Shown here piece after piece: positions 11,282 to 21,656 of a stretch of DNA of 64,000 nt; positions within the stretch are counted from its first letter, which is position 1, and every line of letters starts with the position of its first letter. The stretch spans positions 496,001 to 560,000 of the forward strand of contig JACCLO010000012.1 of the NCBI GenBank assembly GCA_029448655.1, read 5' to 3'. This DNA is from Wolfiporia cocos. Lineage: Eukaryota > Basidiomycota > Agaricomycetes > Polyporales > Phaeolaceae. Below the pieces are notes generated by a model, which worked only from the letters and a program-made list of their open reading frames with translations, had not been told where the DNA came from and did no database searches. The position numbers and the translations under genes were made by a program.

Positions 11282-13225
11282 ATGCAGTTAACCACCTATT
11301 TGCTACCCCTTTGACTATTACTCTGGTCAACAGCTGGAATAGGCTAATCCCTATCTTGGTTGAACTTCATCAGGCACAAACCTTCAAAATCATAACATGC
11401 ATCTCTAAAATATGTGACCCTGTGAAATTGGGTCTTCCTTCTGATCATGATAGTATTTGTTTGCTACCTAGGCAGCATAGACATGTGCGGAGTGCTCAGC
11501 ATGATGGTGAGGGAATGCTGTGTGCCCCTCAGAGCTACTAGTCTTAAATGATGCCTCACGTAAAGCAGTACTTGCCATACAGCATAGCTCCTGCTCGCAT
11601 ACTTACTTGACCTATAATCGTAACATCCATCCCAGCCTAACACAAGATAACACTTACTGGTTATTCTTGATGGTTCATTGGTTAGATGAAGGGTTTGTAA
11701 GATGTTAAGCAGGATACGTTGAGTGGTTAACTCGTAGTATGAATAGAACTGAGGCAATAGCACTCAGCAAGGCTCGTATATATACATGATAACTAAGACC
11801 CATAACAGTCCATATTAAGTAATACAAGGGCCGTATTCGTATGTACAAGTCCTCAGACACCTAAGTGCTAAGTAATACACATTAAAATGATATACCGATC
11901 AATACCGGGATATAGAAAGGCGGTGTAGGCCGCACGAATAGCGTTTTGTGCGCAATGTCATTACAAAGATGGGGTGTGACCAGTGCCTGGTCCGCTGACG
12001 TTTATAGGCTGACTGCTTCGGACGGAACGTCCGATTGGCTAGAACTAGACATGTGACTCTGATGGTAACTACTAGATAAGATAAGACCGTCATTACGGGA
12101 GATAACACAGCCATCAAGTGGCTTGTATTTAACATATAGTTATGAACCATGATAAGCTAGTTATTGGTCTAGAAAGTCATAGATAATTCGTAGAATTGCC
12201 GAAAAAAAGTAGAAAATAGTGGGAAACACAGAGGATTCTTGTGACACAGCCACCCCATATCTCACTGCACCAACCCGGGGAAGCATCACGATATAAACTG
12301 CCAGAACTATACACCAATGATGCAAGTTTTGCCTGAGGATTTTGCCTACCCCACCAAAGTCATATATGCACTGGCAGGTTCATGGTGTGACCAGCAGTCC
12401 AGTCTACAATATGAATCCTTATAAACCTGCCTCGCATGCTCTGGTCACCCATTAGCTCTCTCTCCCCCACCCCCACCATCCCTCTGCATAACATACCATT
12501 GCAAAAGCTACCAAGCTTCACAATGTTCTCTAACATGCTTATCATCCCCACACACACCTTCCAGGTGCTCATGTCTCTTCCAAAGGTCACTCTCCATGAG
12601 GTCATTACTGCCCCCAAGCCCACTCTGGGCCAGCGCCTTGGCTTCAAAAATGCAGTTGGGCCTGCAATCAATGTGATGGAGATCATGTCTATCCTTGTTG
12701 TGCCCACACATGGTGTTGTGGCATTCAACATCGGGTGTGACCTACCCCTGCTGGATGTCGCACAGCAGCAGTATGACATCTCGCATCGTGGGTTTGAGGA
12801 TGAGAGAAATGAACATCCATGCAGCTCATACTCCATCAGATGCGATCTTCTGCCACTGGATGTCGCACGCGGCTGCAGGGAGATCTCGCACTGTGCAATA
12901 TATCTCTGAGCACCACACTCATCCCAAAATGATTGGGCAGATGTGTCCATTGATGCAGATGCCAGAGCTGCAGGGACCTAGTGAGCCAGGCAGGATCAAG
13001 TTTCTAGGCCTTGGTGTCGTCAGGGGTGACTGCGGGGAGGAACTGTGTGCTCCAGTAGATGGGTGTGATGACAGATTTGTCCGATGTTGTGCCCATGGTT
13101 TCATTTCCATCTAGACTGATCTTAAATGGAAAGACAAAAAAAAATGCAAAAGCCAAAATGTGTTTGTCATTCTTCTCATGGATACCCCTTGTTTTTATGT
13201 CTGCCCCCGATGATATTGCTAGCTG
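11282..13225. other. Gene-poor stretch with an LTR 3' end and degenerate frames
   Basis: Bases ~11770-12245 look like the 3' part of a family-A LTR (tatatatacatgata box, accgggatat motif, end TTGTGACA), but I could not find its start or a target duplication. Overlapping frames of 150-200 codons at 12360-12950 on both strands lack any recognised domain. A short direct repeat around 'ctggatgtcgcac' (12747, 12857) suggests duplicated, probably non-functional sequence. Confidence 0.35.
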
Positions 13226-14454
13226 TAGTGATGTGCCAGGCCCAGCTTTGGGCTGTGAGCCAGGCTGGGCCAAGCCAGGCTTTACATGATGGCTTGAGAT
13301 GGCCCAGGGCCCGGTTTGTGTCTCAGGCCGAGCGGGGCCAAGCTGTTGAGCCCCAGCCTGGTGACCATAGTGTCACAAGAAATCCCGGAATAAAGGGGTT
13401 CCCTGATGAATTATTCACCTTTATTCTCCAGATATTCGCTACGTTATACCTAGCCGCCCGGGACTGCACGTGCATGGGAAAGTAGATAAGTCTTCATCAT
13501 ATCTTATCTCCTACATAGGTCACGTGGTACGTCACTGGAGTCACCCGCGTTATGTAGTCATGTGCAGCGTAGTCACAGTGTGCACAGACCAGGCCATTAG
13601 GGCAGGTCTTGTAGCTATAGGAGTCTACGTCCAAATGTATATATACTAGGTAGCGTTCTGAGGTACTCCTCAGAACTTATCTTCTCGTTGTTGGGGGCGC
13701 GTCCCCTGGCAACCTTTTCATATACCGTCTGCCTACTCGTCTCTGCGTGCAAGGTCTTAGTCGACAAAGCATGCTACGTCCTACTTGGGCGTGGGGGCCT
13801 CTATTCATTGCATCCATCTATCTCTTATTCCTTTACCTGCTAGTCTGTGCAATACGGCAGGGCTCCTCAATAGGAGTGCCTTCTTGTTCTCCGCCGTTAG
13901 GAGAATGGGGGGCTTTAGGTGTTAAGGATAGGCGGATATAGGGGTTCCCCGCTGGGGCGGGTGGCACGGTGGTTACCGTGACACATAGTGGATACGGTGT
14001 CCAGCAATTACAATATAAGATTGTACATGGTATAAATATGCTCAACTCCAATGTAGTGCCTCTGTGTTGTTTATTTCAACCCACAGAGAAGGCCCCTAAG
14101 TCAAATCCTTAATGTTGAAGCCTGCCGCGCACTGTTGGGCGCCTATATGATACCCCATATGGCAGGTGCGCTACTGAACGCCACACTGGTGGAAGGTTAT
14201 TTTGACACTTAATCCTACTATAAATTGTAGGCCCCAATGTTCCTTTTCATCAAGGAACAGTTGACAATGGTGTATTTCAAACTTTCGAAGCTATAGTGAT
14301 AACTATCCTAGTAGTGGTAGGCCCCGGCTCAGCGCTCAGCACCGGCCCAGGCCAGGCCAAGCCGTGAGCCATCAGTGAGGGCCCAGCCTAAGGTTTTGGA
14401 AAGCCATGGGCCATCCAAAGCTGGGGCTTTTGGGCTGGGCCTGGCACATCACTA
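13226..14454. mobile_element. hAT-type non-autonomous element carrying a nested LTR
   Basis: The ends are inverted repeats TAGTGATGTGCCAGGCCCAGC...GCTGGGCCTGGCACATCACTA. An 8-bp flank GCTAGCTG is duplicated (13218-13225 and 14455-14462), the target duplication size of hAT transposons. The subterminal DNA is rich in GGCC/AAGCC blocks. No transposase is encoded. The LTR at 13371-13983 is inserted inside; without it the element is about 610 bp. Confidence 0.88.
13371..13983 (-). mobile_element. Solo LTR inside the hAT element, target duplication CATAG
   Basis: The termini are TGTCACAAGAAATCC...GTTACCGTGACA and the flanks are CATAG on both sides (13366-13370 and 13984-13988). A tatatatact box lies near 13638. 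It is younger than the hAT element that hosts it. Confidence 0.87.
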
Positions 14455-14519
14455 GCTAGCTGATTGATCCTTTATTTCCGAGACAGACTGGCCGACGCAA
14501 CCTGATCGCTACATGCCTC

Positions 14520-14870
14520 AGGCCTGATGATCATGAGCATGGAGGGAGAGAGAAACATTTATATTGTGCCGGCAGACACATCGTGTACATAAGCACGGGC
14601 CAGAGGCTGTGGTAGGGTGGGATAGTAAGAGTGAAGTAAGTGGAAAGAGAAGTTAAGTCTGACAGTATAGTGGTGTAGGTTTATGGGGTGGGGTGTGATA
14701 AGGAGGTGAATCAATGTGATAAGGGAAGGGATACGCTGATGGTGTAATCATGAGAGGTGTAATCATGGGGGAGTTAAAATTCGGGTAAAACGACTTTAAT
14801 GGATTTGCCGAAGAGTGTGAGGTGTTGTTGATTGTAGAAGAGTTGTGAAGCATGGGTGTTGTTCTGGTGA
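14520..14870 (-). pseudogene. Fragment resembling the 3' flank of the proline-rich gene family
   Basis: The sequence order (ggagagagaaa..catttata, then tgtacataagca.., then agtaagagtgaag..) parallels 55440-55600, just downstream of the intact proline-rich gene. No open coding region remains. The likeness was judged by eye and is weak, so the call is tentative. Confidence 0.35.
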
Positions 14871-15084
14871 CACAGTACTTACTGCGTCATGTGTCCCACC
14901 AGGGATGCCCTCAACCCCAGGTAGTCTCCTACTAAGGTAGACCCTACAGAGGTAGGTGCACTGCATGCCTCAGTGTCACAGAACGTATGTGGCATGCCTG
15001 GTTGTATAGTAATGTGACTTGTAGATTAGATAGGGACATGTTGTAGATAAGACGGGGCGCTAGCTACAACACTCATGGTCACAG

Positions 15085-15799
15085 TGACACAATCTAGTTG
15101 TGGGACTCACTTATAGACCTTGATACGACTTGAAGAGTTGTAAGGGCTGGTGAGGAGACTAGAAGTGCAGCGAAGTAGGGTGTTGTACTGTGCGAATGCA
15201 GAGAACAAATCTAAGGTCTAAGCGTAATGCTAAGCCTACTTATATACATGCATGTAGAGCAGCCAGTACGGGCTTTCCCTAAAGTAACGGGTCCATGCAT
15301 AGAGAGCAGAGGAGACGTTGAAGTCAGTATCTACAATGGCTGTGTGGGCTGGTAATGGCCGCACCAATAGCAGAGACTGTTGTGGACGTAGGTCCGTGTT
15401 TGTGAAGTGGCTGTAGCTACGTTAGTAAGCCTAGCATGTGATAACTATATTCCGGTATCGAGATATGAGTAATAACAAGGCTATTGGCATGTGATAACGA
15501 GCAGGCTGCTTATACGTCTGTAATGACATATACCGGGATCGGGATATGAGTAAGACGTGTGACTTCGGAGATTAGTCCACTGAGTCATTGACGTGTACAA
15601 GTGTGTTGTTTACGTGTTGTTATGAATAGTGGACGTGTAACACATTATGTACGTGTTGTTTGGTTTGGTGTACATGTTGTTTGGTTTGGTGTACGTGTAG
15701 ACGGGCACTTAGCAGCGTAAACGTCTACGGGTTTGTAGAAATACCAAATAAATAGGTAAAAATATGGGAAAAATAGTGGCATGTCCCAAATCTGTGACA
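15085..15799 (+). mobile_element. Solo LTR, family A, target duplication CACAG
   Basis: The termini are TGACACAATCTAG...AAATCTGTGACA; CACAG flanks both ends (15080-15084, 15800-15804). It contains a direct repeat of 'atatgagtaa' with an accgggat motif near 15465 and 15535, and a repeat of 'gtacgtgttgtttggtttggt' near 15650-15690. It is inserted inside another LTR-like remnant that begins near 14868 (TGACACAGTACTTACTG). Confidence 0.86.
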
Positions 15800-16256
15800 C
15801 ACAGTAGTTACATGCAGCATTACTGTAGTCACTCAGTTACAGGTGCACTGGCCCCTTCAGGGCAGGCACATTTTCAGTGATGTGGCATGTACTTAGCACA
15901 GTAGCGACTGAGGGTTACACCTCAGTCTTAGTAATCTCATCCTCAGGGTCAACCCCTGGTATCTCCCCTACTGCATGCTGGGCTGGGCCCGCCCCTTGTT
16001 CTCTGAACTGGTGTGAGGGCCTGCGTGTGGACTTAGGGCCTGCGGCTAGGCCAGGTATCCCAGTAAGAGGTACTGTGATACTCAGGCTAGTTGCAACAGA
16101 CTAGGCAGGCAAGGTGTATAGCAGGTACACGTGCAGCAGAGGCGACTGTGGACCTTGCAGCCCAATATCAAGAATCTAGAGACTGAGGAGTAACCCTTAG
16201 TCTCGCTGGCTAGTGTACATGTCGCATCACTGTGTAGCTACCTGCCCTGAAGGGGG

Positions 16257-16952
16257 TGTCACAGATTTGGGACATGCCACTATTTTTCCCGTATTTATAC
16301 CTATTTATTTGGTATTTCTACAAGCCCGTAGACGTTTACGCTGTTAAGTGCCCGTCTACACGTACACCAAACCAAACAACATGTACACAACGCGGTATAC
16401 GTCCACCTGTCATAACAACACGTACATAACACATTCGTACGCGTCAATGACTCAGCGGACTAACCTCCGGTGTCACGCGCCTTACTCATATCCCGATATT
16501 GGGCTATGTCAGTACAATTGGATAAGCGGCCTGCTCGTTATCACATGCCAATGCCCTTGTAATTACTCATATCCCGATACCGGTATATAGTTATCACATG
16601 CACGGCTTACTAACGTAGCAACGCCACTTCCACAACATGGACCTACGGTCCTAACAACGTTTCTTACTGGTGCGGCCATTACCGGCGCACATGGTCTATT
16701 GTAGTTTACGACTTAGCTGTATTAGTTATGTCTGCGCACAGACCGTCTTCGTGTTTGGCTCCTCTTCGAGTAACCAAACACTGCATGTATATAAGTAGGG
16801 CTATCGCTACGATAAGCCTTAGATTTGTTCTCTGCTATCGCACAGTTACACATCATTCCTGCTTGCGCCTACCAGCTCCCTCACCAACCCTCAAGCAACC
16901 CTTCAAGTCGCTTATTAGGTTATAGTGTGAGTCCCACAACTGGTTTGTGTCA
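16257..16952 (-). mobile_element. Solo LTR, inverted partner of the 15085 copy, target duplication GGGGG
   Basis: The termini on the plus strand are TGTCACAGATTTGGG...TTTGTGTCA. GGGGG flanks both ends (16252-16256, 16953-16957). It is a close reverse complement of 15085-15799. The two inverted LTRs lie 457 bp apart but have different target duplications, so they are independent insertions and not one element. Confidence 0.85.
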
Positions 16953-17059
16953 GGGGGCCCATGCACTGTAAGGTGCAGGGTGCTACTGTGCAACTACTGT
17001 AATGCATTATGTACCTAATGTGACCATGAGGTAACTACTATCTTATCTACCCACAGCAT

Positions 17060-17275
17060 GGTCCTTATCTACATATCATGTGACTACACCTGGAGGCCAT
17101 GCCACAGCGTGGACTGTGACATCTGGTCATTGATGATGTGGATGGTGAAGGAAGACATGTTCTTAAGTTTGGGATTCATCCAGCATGGGAGGCGGGAAAG
17201 GGTGAAGTGGTGTTGGGAGTATTGTGTCATGTTGAGGTAGCTGATGGTGGTCAGACCTTTCCAGAGTTCGGTGAC
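17060..17275 (-). pseudogene. Fragment of the proline-rich gene family, C-terminal part
   Basis: Read on the minus strand, the translation keeps the pattern of the C-terminal part of the intact protein at 55719-56849: E-x-W then several residues and T, later W-M-N (W-I-N in the intact gene) and S-S-F-T-I-H (S-S-I-Y-V-S). Flanking coding sequence is missing. It is too short to be functional. Confidence 0.45.
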
Positions 17276-18103
17276 GAGTGTCACAAGAAAGTGCATATAT
17301 ACCTTTTCCTCCTGAATACATGTGGTATACCCTACCATACAGGTCCAAGGGTCCCCTTACAAAGCCCTTAAGGCTTAGCGCCAGCCAGCGCGTCCATTAC
17401 TGGGTGCGCCGGACTTGTGTAGCGTGCTGAAGGATAGCACGTGATCACGACACGTAGGCAGGTGACCACGAATAGCGCACCTGACCTTAACAGTCACAAC
17501 ACTGCGTCTCTGACGCCTTGTCAATGACTCATCGGTGGCCGCCATTACTGGCCGGCCGCTTATTAAGCTGTCACGACAGTCTTGTAACACCGATAGGGCT
17601 GCGCACAGACCTTTACGTTAGGGCCAGTAGTTACTGCGTAGTTACCAGGCCTGTCATGTATATATATCCTAGTGCTGGGGCATTCAGCATGTCCTGTCTT
17701 GTGATAGGACCTTGGGAAGTAGGGCAAATTTGTGTTCACTAGTGGTGGGGGTGGTAGGGAGGGCAGTGGTTGGAATGGATGGAGGAAGGGTGGAAGGGAC
17801 CTCAGGTGTGTGGGTGAGAGGTTGGGGTGAGGAGAGTGTGGGTGGGGTGGTAGCAGGACGAGGGGGTGATCTAGGAGGGGGAGTGGGGGAATGATTCCCA
17901 CTCACACTGACAATAGTCCATGTTGAAGATAGGGTTGTAGCATGTTGGATGTTGAAGTATTGGTGGCATGACTAAGGGCACAGTGCCAAGTGTTGAGGTT
18001 CAGCGCAAGGTTTGGGGGTGGGAGGAAGGGTCTCCCAGCCGGGTAGGGAGTCATCAGTGTGAAGGGAGATTGGTGTAATGGATTGTGGCACTATGACAGT
18101 TTG

Positions 18104-18664
18104 TGACACAGACTCACTGTCTGTGCGACCCCTGGGCTCAGGGGGATCCATACAGGCCTACAGTCGAGGCCATGAGGCACCAACCAGCGGTGAGCGCAGA
18201 GGCTACATGGATGGGGCATCCCCGCATTCCTAGTGTACGCCGACATAGCTGATAACCTCACAGACAAGGTAGGAGAGATACGGGCCCCGGGCCAGGAGAT
18301 CACACAGCAATAAGCGAGTAAGGGTTATACACCATTGTCGAGAATCTGAGAGATGGGGTGTAAGCCCACATCTCGTCGTAATATATACATGACGATAGTA
18401 ACTACGAGTCGTGCCCTAAAGTAATGGCCCGTGCGCATTATCTAAGAGGCACATGACAAGTAACGTACATGTAACTACTGTGACCGTAACGTGTCCGTAC
18501 CTGAGGCGCGCGCTACCCTACAGCGCTAACCTAACGACCAGGTGACCTGCAATAACTGGGAGACGCCGGAGGTGGCTACAGCGCAGAGACGCGGCGTACG
18601 CCTAGCGCCGCGCGTGCGTCCTATAGCGAGGGAGTCCAGACCTGCATAGAGAAAGTCTGTGACA
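18104..18664 (+). mobile_element. Solo LTR, target duplication GTTTG
   Basis: The termini are TGACACAGACTCACTG...AGTCTGTGACA and GTTTG flanks both ends (18099-18103, 18665-18669). The middle (tctcgtcgtaatatatacatgacgat..) is nearly identical to the LTRs of the element at 5567-7460, so it belongs to the same family. Confidence 0.9.
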
Positions 18665-19079
18665 GTTTGTGTAGGTGATTGTACATTGGTACAGATGAGT
18701 GGGGATGGTTGTGAAGTTAGAATGGGCTTTGGTGGTAGGGGATGAATGGTACGCATAGTGGTATGTGGCTTGGGTCAGGAATAAAGAGGCCGAGGCCTCA
18801 TGGGGTGTGTGAAGTGGGCATGTGTCAGGGTAGGGGGTTGTGGCTGGGATGTGTGTGTGGGGGGGGGGTGTTGCTTTGGGCATATCCCAGACAAGGGATG
18901 TAAGTTGAGCTTGAAGACAAGATACATCACCAAGTAGTAGTTGGAGGTGAGTGGGGTTGGAGGACATGGCATTGATGCCATGGGCAAGTGCGGTGATTAC
19001 GTGGCTTGCCTGGGCCTTCCACATGGGGAGGTTGGTGGTGGTGGTTTGAGATTTGTAGGCATGGAAAATGCCTTGGGCT

Positions 19080-19624
19080 TAGTGATGTGCAAAGCACGGC
19101 TCAAAGCCATGAGCCGGGCCTGGCTGAGCCAACTTAAGCTGGGCCAAGCCAAGCCTGGGGGGGGTGGCTTAAGATGGCTCAGGGCCTGGCTTGGGTCGTG
19201 AGCCAGCCATAGCCGAGCCCTGAGCCAGTGGCTTTAGGTGCGCAGCTGTGGTGTTGTTATAATTAGCAAAAATGGGCCCTTTGGTTTAAGATTTTGCATC
19301 ATTTTGCCTTATATGATCTCAATGACCATTACAATGAGTTGTGATCTGCTAACATGGTGTGGAACATTGTGACTACTGTTGTGATCAGGGTTGTGATTGA
19401 GATCAGGATTTTTGGTCAACATCATAAGCAGCTGTAAAAACACTTGTAGATCAGGATAACAACAAATAGTAAACATATAAGCATTCTGAATATGTTGTGC
19501 TGTCATTTGAACTGTACAAGCCAATAATTCCGAGGTCCTACCTGATTACCCATAAGCCCCAGCCTGAGCCTGAGCTGGGCCCAAGCCCCGGGCTTTGAGC
19601 CAAGCCGTGCTTTGCACATCACTA
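19080..19624. mobile_element. hAT-type non-autonomous element inside the shredded gene
   Basis: The terminal inverted repeats are TAGTGATGTGCAAAGCACGGCT at the left and its complement at the right. The 8-bp flank CTTGGGCT is duplicated (19072-19079 and 19625-19632). At 545 bp with no transposase, it is mobilised in trans. It shares TIR start and GGCC/AAGCC-rich subterminal DNA with the element at 13226-14454. Confidence 0.9.
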
Positions 19625-19854
19625 CTTGGGCTGATTGGAAGAGAAGTTCGAATGTGAGGAGGGCACCAGTGTGGTCAGGGACGGTCATAGTGGGTTGGAA
19701 TGGGAGGACAGAATGTGTGGATTGGTGGGCATCTAACTGGGATGGTGGTGGTGTGAGTGCAAGGTGCATCGCATGAGCATGGAGGTTCTTGCAGGTATGG
19801 CGGACTGGGCTGGTGCGATGCCAGCTGAGGGCATCAGCAAAGTGCGAGACCGTA

Positions 19855-20515
19855 TGTTACGGTTATTTTGATTTTTCGAACGCTGGCAGAACTCACCATG
19901 GGGTGAATACGATACAGGGACTTGTTGCGCAACCAACCCCCTGGCTACTCGTGACTCGTACTGGGCACATCCCCGGTTGTATTAGCAGATAGGGCGAGTT
20001 TCACCTTTGGCAGATCCAACTCTGCCCCGTTTCATGTTTATCATTTACTAGCTGATAGATGGCGTTCAACCGCCATCATCATTCTTATCTATCGTCTCGG
20101 ATATATCACTACATACTTATCAAACGTTTGGTACTATAGCGTAGATAGTAGCGGTGACATCTGGGACGGACTTGACCCTGAAAACCCTACGTAGTATATA
20201 AACTCATGTACTTACTGTCGAAGCTCTTCAGCTCGACCTTGTTGTACAAACAAGAAGTCTTATACTCGTTCTCAAACGTAGGAATCTACGCTCAGTATTA
20301 TTCCGCTCGAGCAACCGAACGACTAAGTCCTCGAAGTGCACACTGACTTCTCGGACTTAGGCGAGTCTTATATTTTATCAAGACTCGCACTCAAACAGAT
20401 TATATCCTCTAACGAGTATTGGATATCAAACGACCTCCTAGGAATCCTACCTAGGACTTGAAGAACAATCTATATTCGCGACTCGAATATACGAACAGGT
20501 ATTCGACCCGTAACA
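19855..20515 (+). mobile_element. Solo LTR, family B, target duplication CCGTA
   Basis: The termini are TGTTACGGTTATT...GACCCGTAACA; CCGTA flanks both ends (19850-19854, 20516-20520). The core promoter-like 'agtatataaactcatgtact' at ~20192 is followed by the conserved tgtcgaagctcttcagct block, giving plus-strand sense. Confidence 0.88.
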
Positions 20516-20946
20516 CCGTAGATCTACGTAGATATACCTAGCAGGTCCTGTAAATGTAGGTGGACAGGTATGGTCATGTATAACCCCCTTATAGTAGCAA
20601 GTCCACGCAATAGCACGTGCCCAAGGGATGCGTTCTTGCAAGGATACGGCGCCCAGACCCATGCTGTTGCAAGGACCTCACAATAGTGGTCCCTTGGGCA
20701 GTTGGCAGGGCAGGGGTGCCGCTTTAGGGTACCGGTTCCAGAGATGCAGCTCATATAATTTATTAATACACATAGTACAGTGCCGATAAAAGTTTGATTT
20801 TATTCATGTCAGTAGAGATGGCTAGTAACAGAAGGGGCTACAAAAGATCTACCACAGAGCAGTAGTCTCTGACCTCCGCTCCTGCCCACGGTGTGCACAG
20901 CGGCAACCTCATCAACATAACCATACGCCATGGGCGTGGTGTGGAC

Positions 20947-21656
20947 TGTTACGGTTATTTCGATTTTTTGAATGCTGGCAGAACTCACCATTGGGCGAAT
21001 ATGATACAGGGACTTGTCGCGCAACCAACCCCCCTGGCTACTCGTGACCCTACTGGGCACATCCCCAGTTGTACTAGCGTATAGGGCGCGTTTCACCTTT
21101 GGCAGATCCAACTCTGCCCCATTTCACATTTATTATTTACTAGCTGATAGATGGCGTTCAACCGCCATCATCATTTCTATCTATCATTTCAGATATATCA
21201 CTCCATACTTATCAAACATTTGGTACTATAGCGTAGATAGTATCGGTGACATCTGGGACTGACTTGACCCCTAAAACCTAGTGTAGTATATAAACTCATG
21301 TACTTACTGTCGAGGCTCTTCAGCTTGACCTTGTTGTATAAACAAGAAGTCTTATACTCGTTCTCAAACATAGGAAACTACACTCAGTATTTCTCGCTCG
21401 AGCAACTGAACGACTAAGTCCTCGAAGTGCTCATTAACTTCTTGGACTTAGGCGAGTCTTCTATTCTATTTGACTCGCACCTGAACAGATTATATCCTCT
21501 AATGTGTATTGGATATTGAACAATCTCCTAGGAAGTTCACCTAGGACTTGAAGGCATCTAACAAGTATTTGCCTTGCATACGACGACATGTCTACGTGCA
21601 GAAGAATGATCTATATTCGTGACTCGAATATACGAACGGGTATTTGACCCGTAACA
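20947..21656 (+). mobile_element. Solo LTR, family B, target duplication TGGAC
   Basis: The termini are TGTTACGGTTATTTCG...GACCCGTAACA; TGGAC flanks both ends (20942-20946, 21657-21661). It is highly similar to 19855-20515 and lies in the same orientation 431 bp downstream. Their target duplications differ, so they are separate insertions. Confidence 0.88.

Larger units (their letters stand above)
17850..19830 (-). pseudogene. Shredded proline-rich gene, hit by a hAT element and a solo LTR
   Basis: Minus-strand translation gives pieces that line up with the intact 376-aa protein at 55719-56849. Near 19660, T-F-E-L-L-F-Q-S-A-Q matches T-F-A-F-D-L-L-F-N-A-A-Q. Near 18900-19020, W-K-A-Q-A-S-H-V-I-T-A-L-A-H-G matches W-K-T-H-V-S-Y-L-L-T-A-I-T-H-G. 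Near 17960, N-I-Q-H-A matches N-V-Q-H-A. A hAT element (19080-19624) splits it right after the F-x-x-A-Q segment and a solo LTR (18104-18664) splits the rest; frames also shift. It is clearly not functional. Confidence 0.72.

Noticed and set aside
12360..12950. Overlapping long frames on both strands (196 and 157 codons)
   Set aside because: No domain, no splice logic, and open on both strands over an internal duplication; coding status unsupported.
15085..16952. One transposon with LTR-like inverted ends (15085-15799 and 16257-16952)
   Set aside because: Each copy has its own target duplication (CACAG and GGGGG), so they are independent solo LTRs.
19855..21656. A single LTR retrotransposon made of the two B-family LTRs
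   Set aside because: They have the same orientation, but separate complete target duplications (CCGTA, TGGAC) show two insertions.
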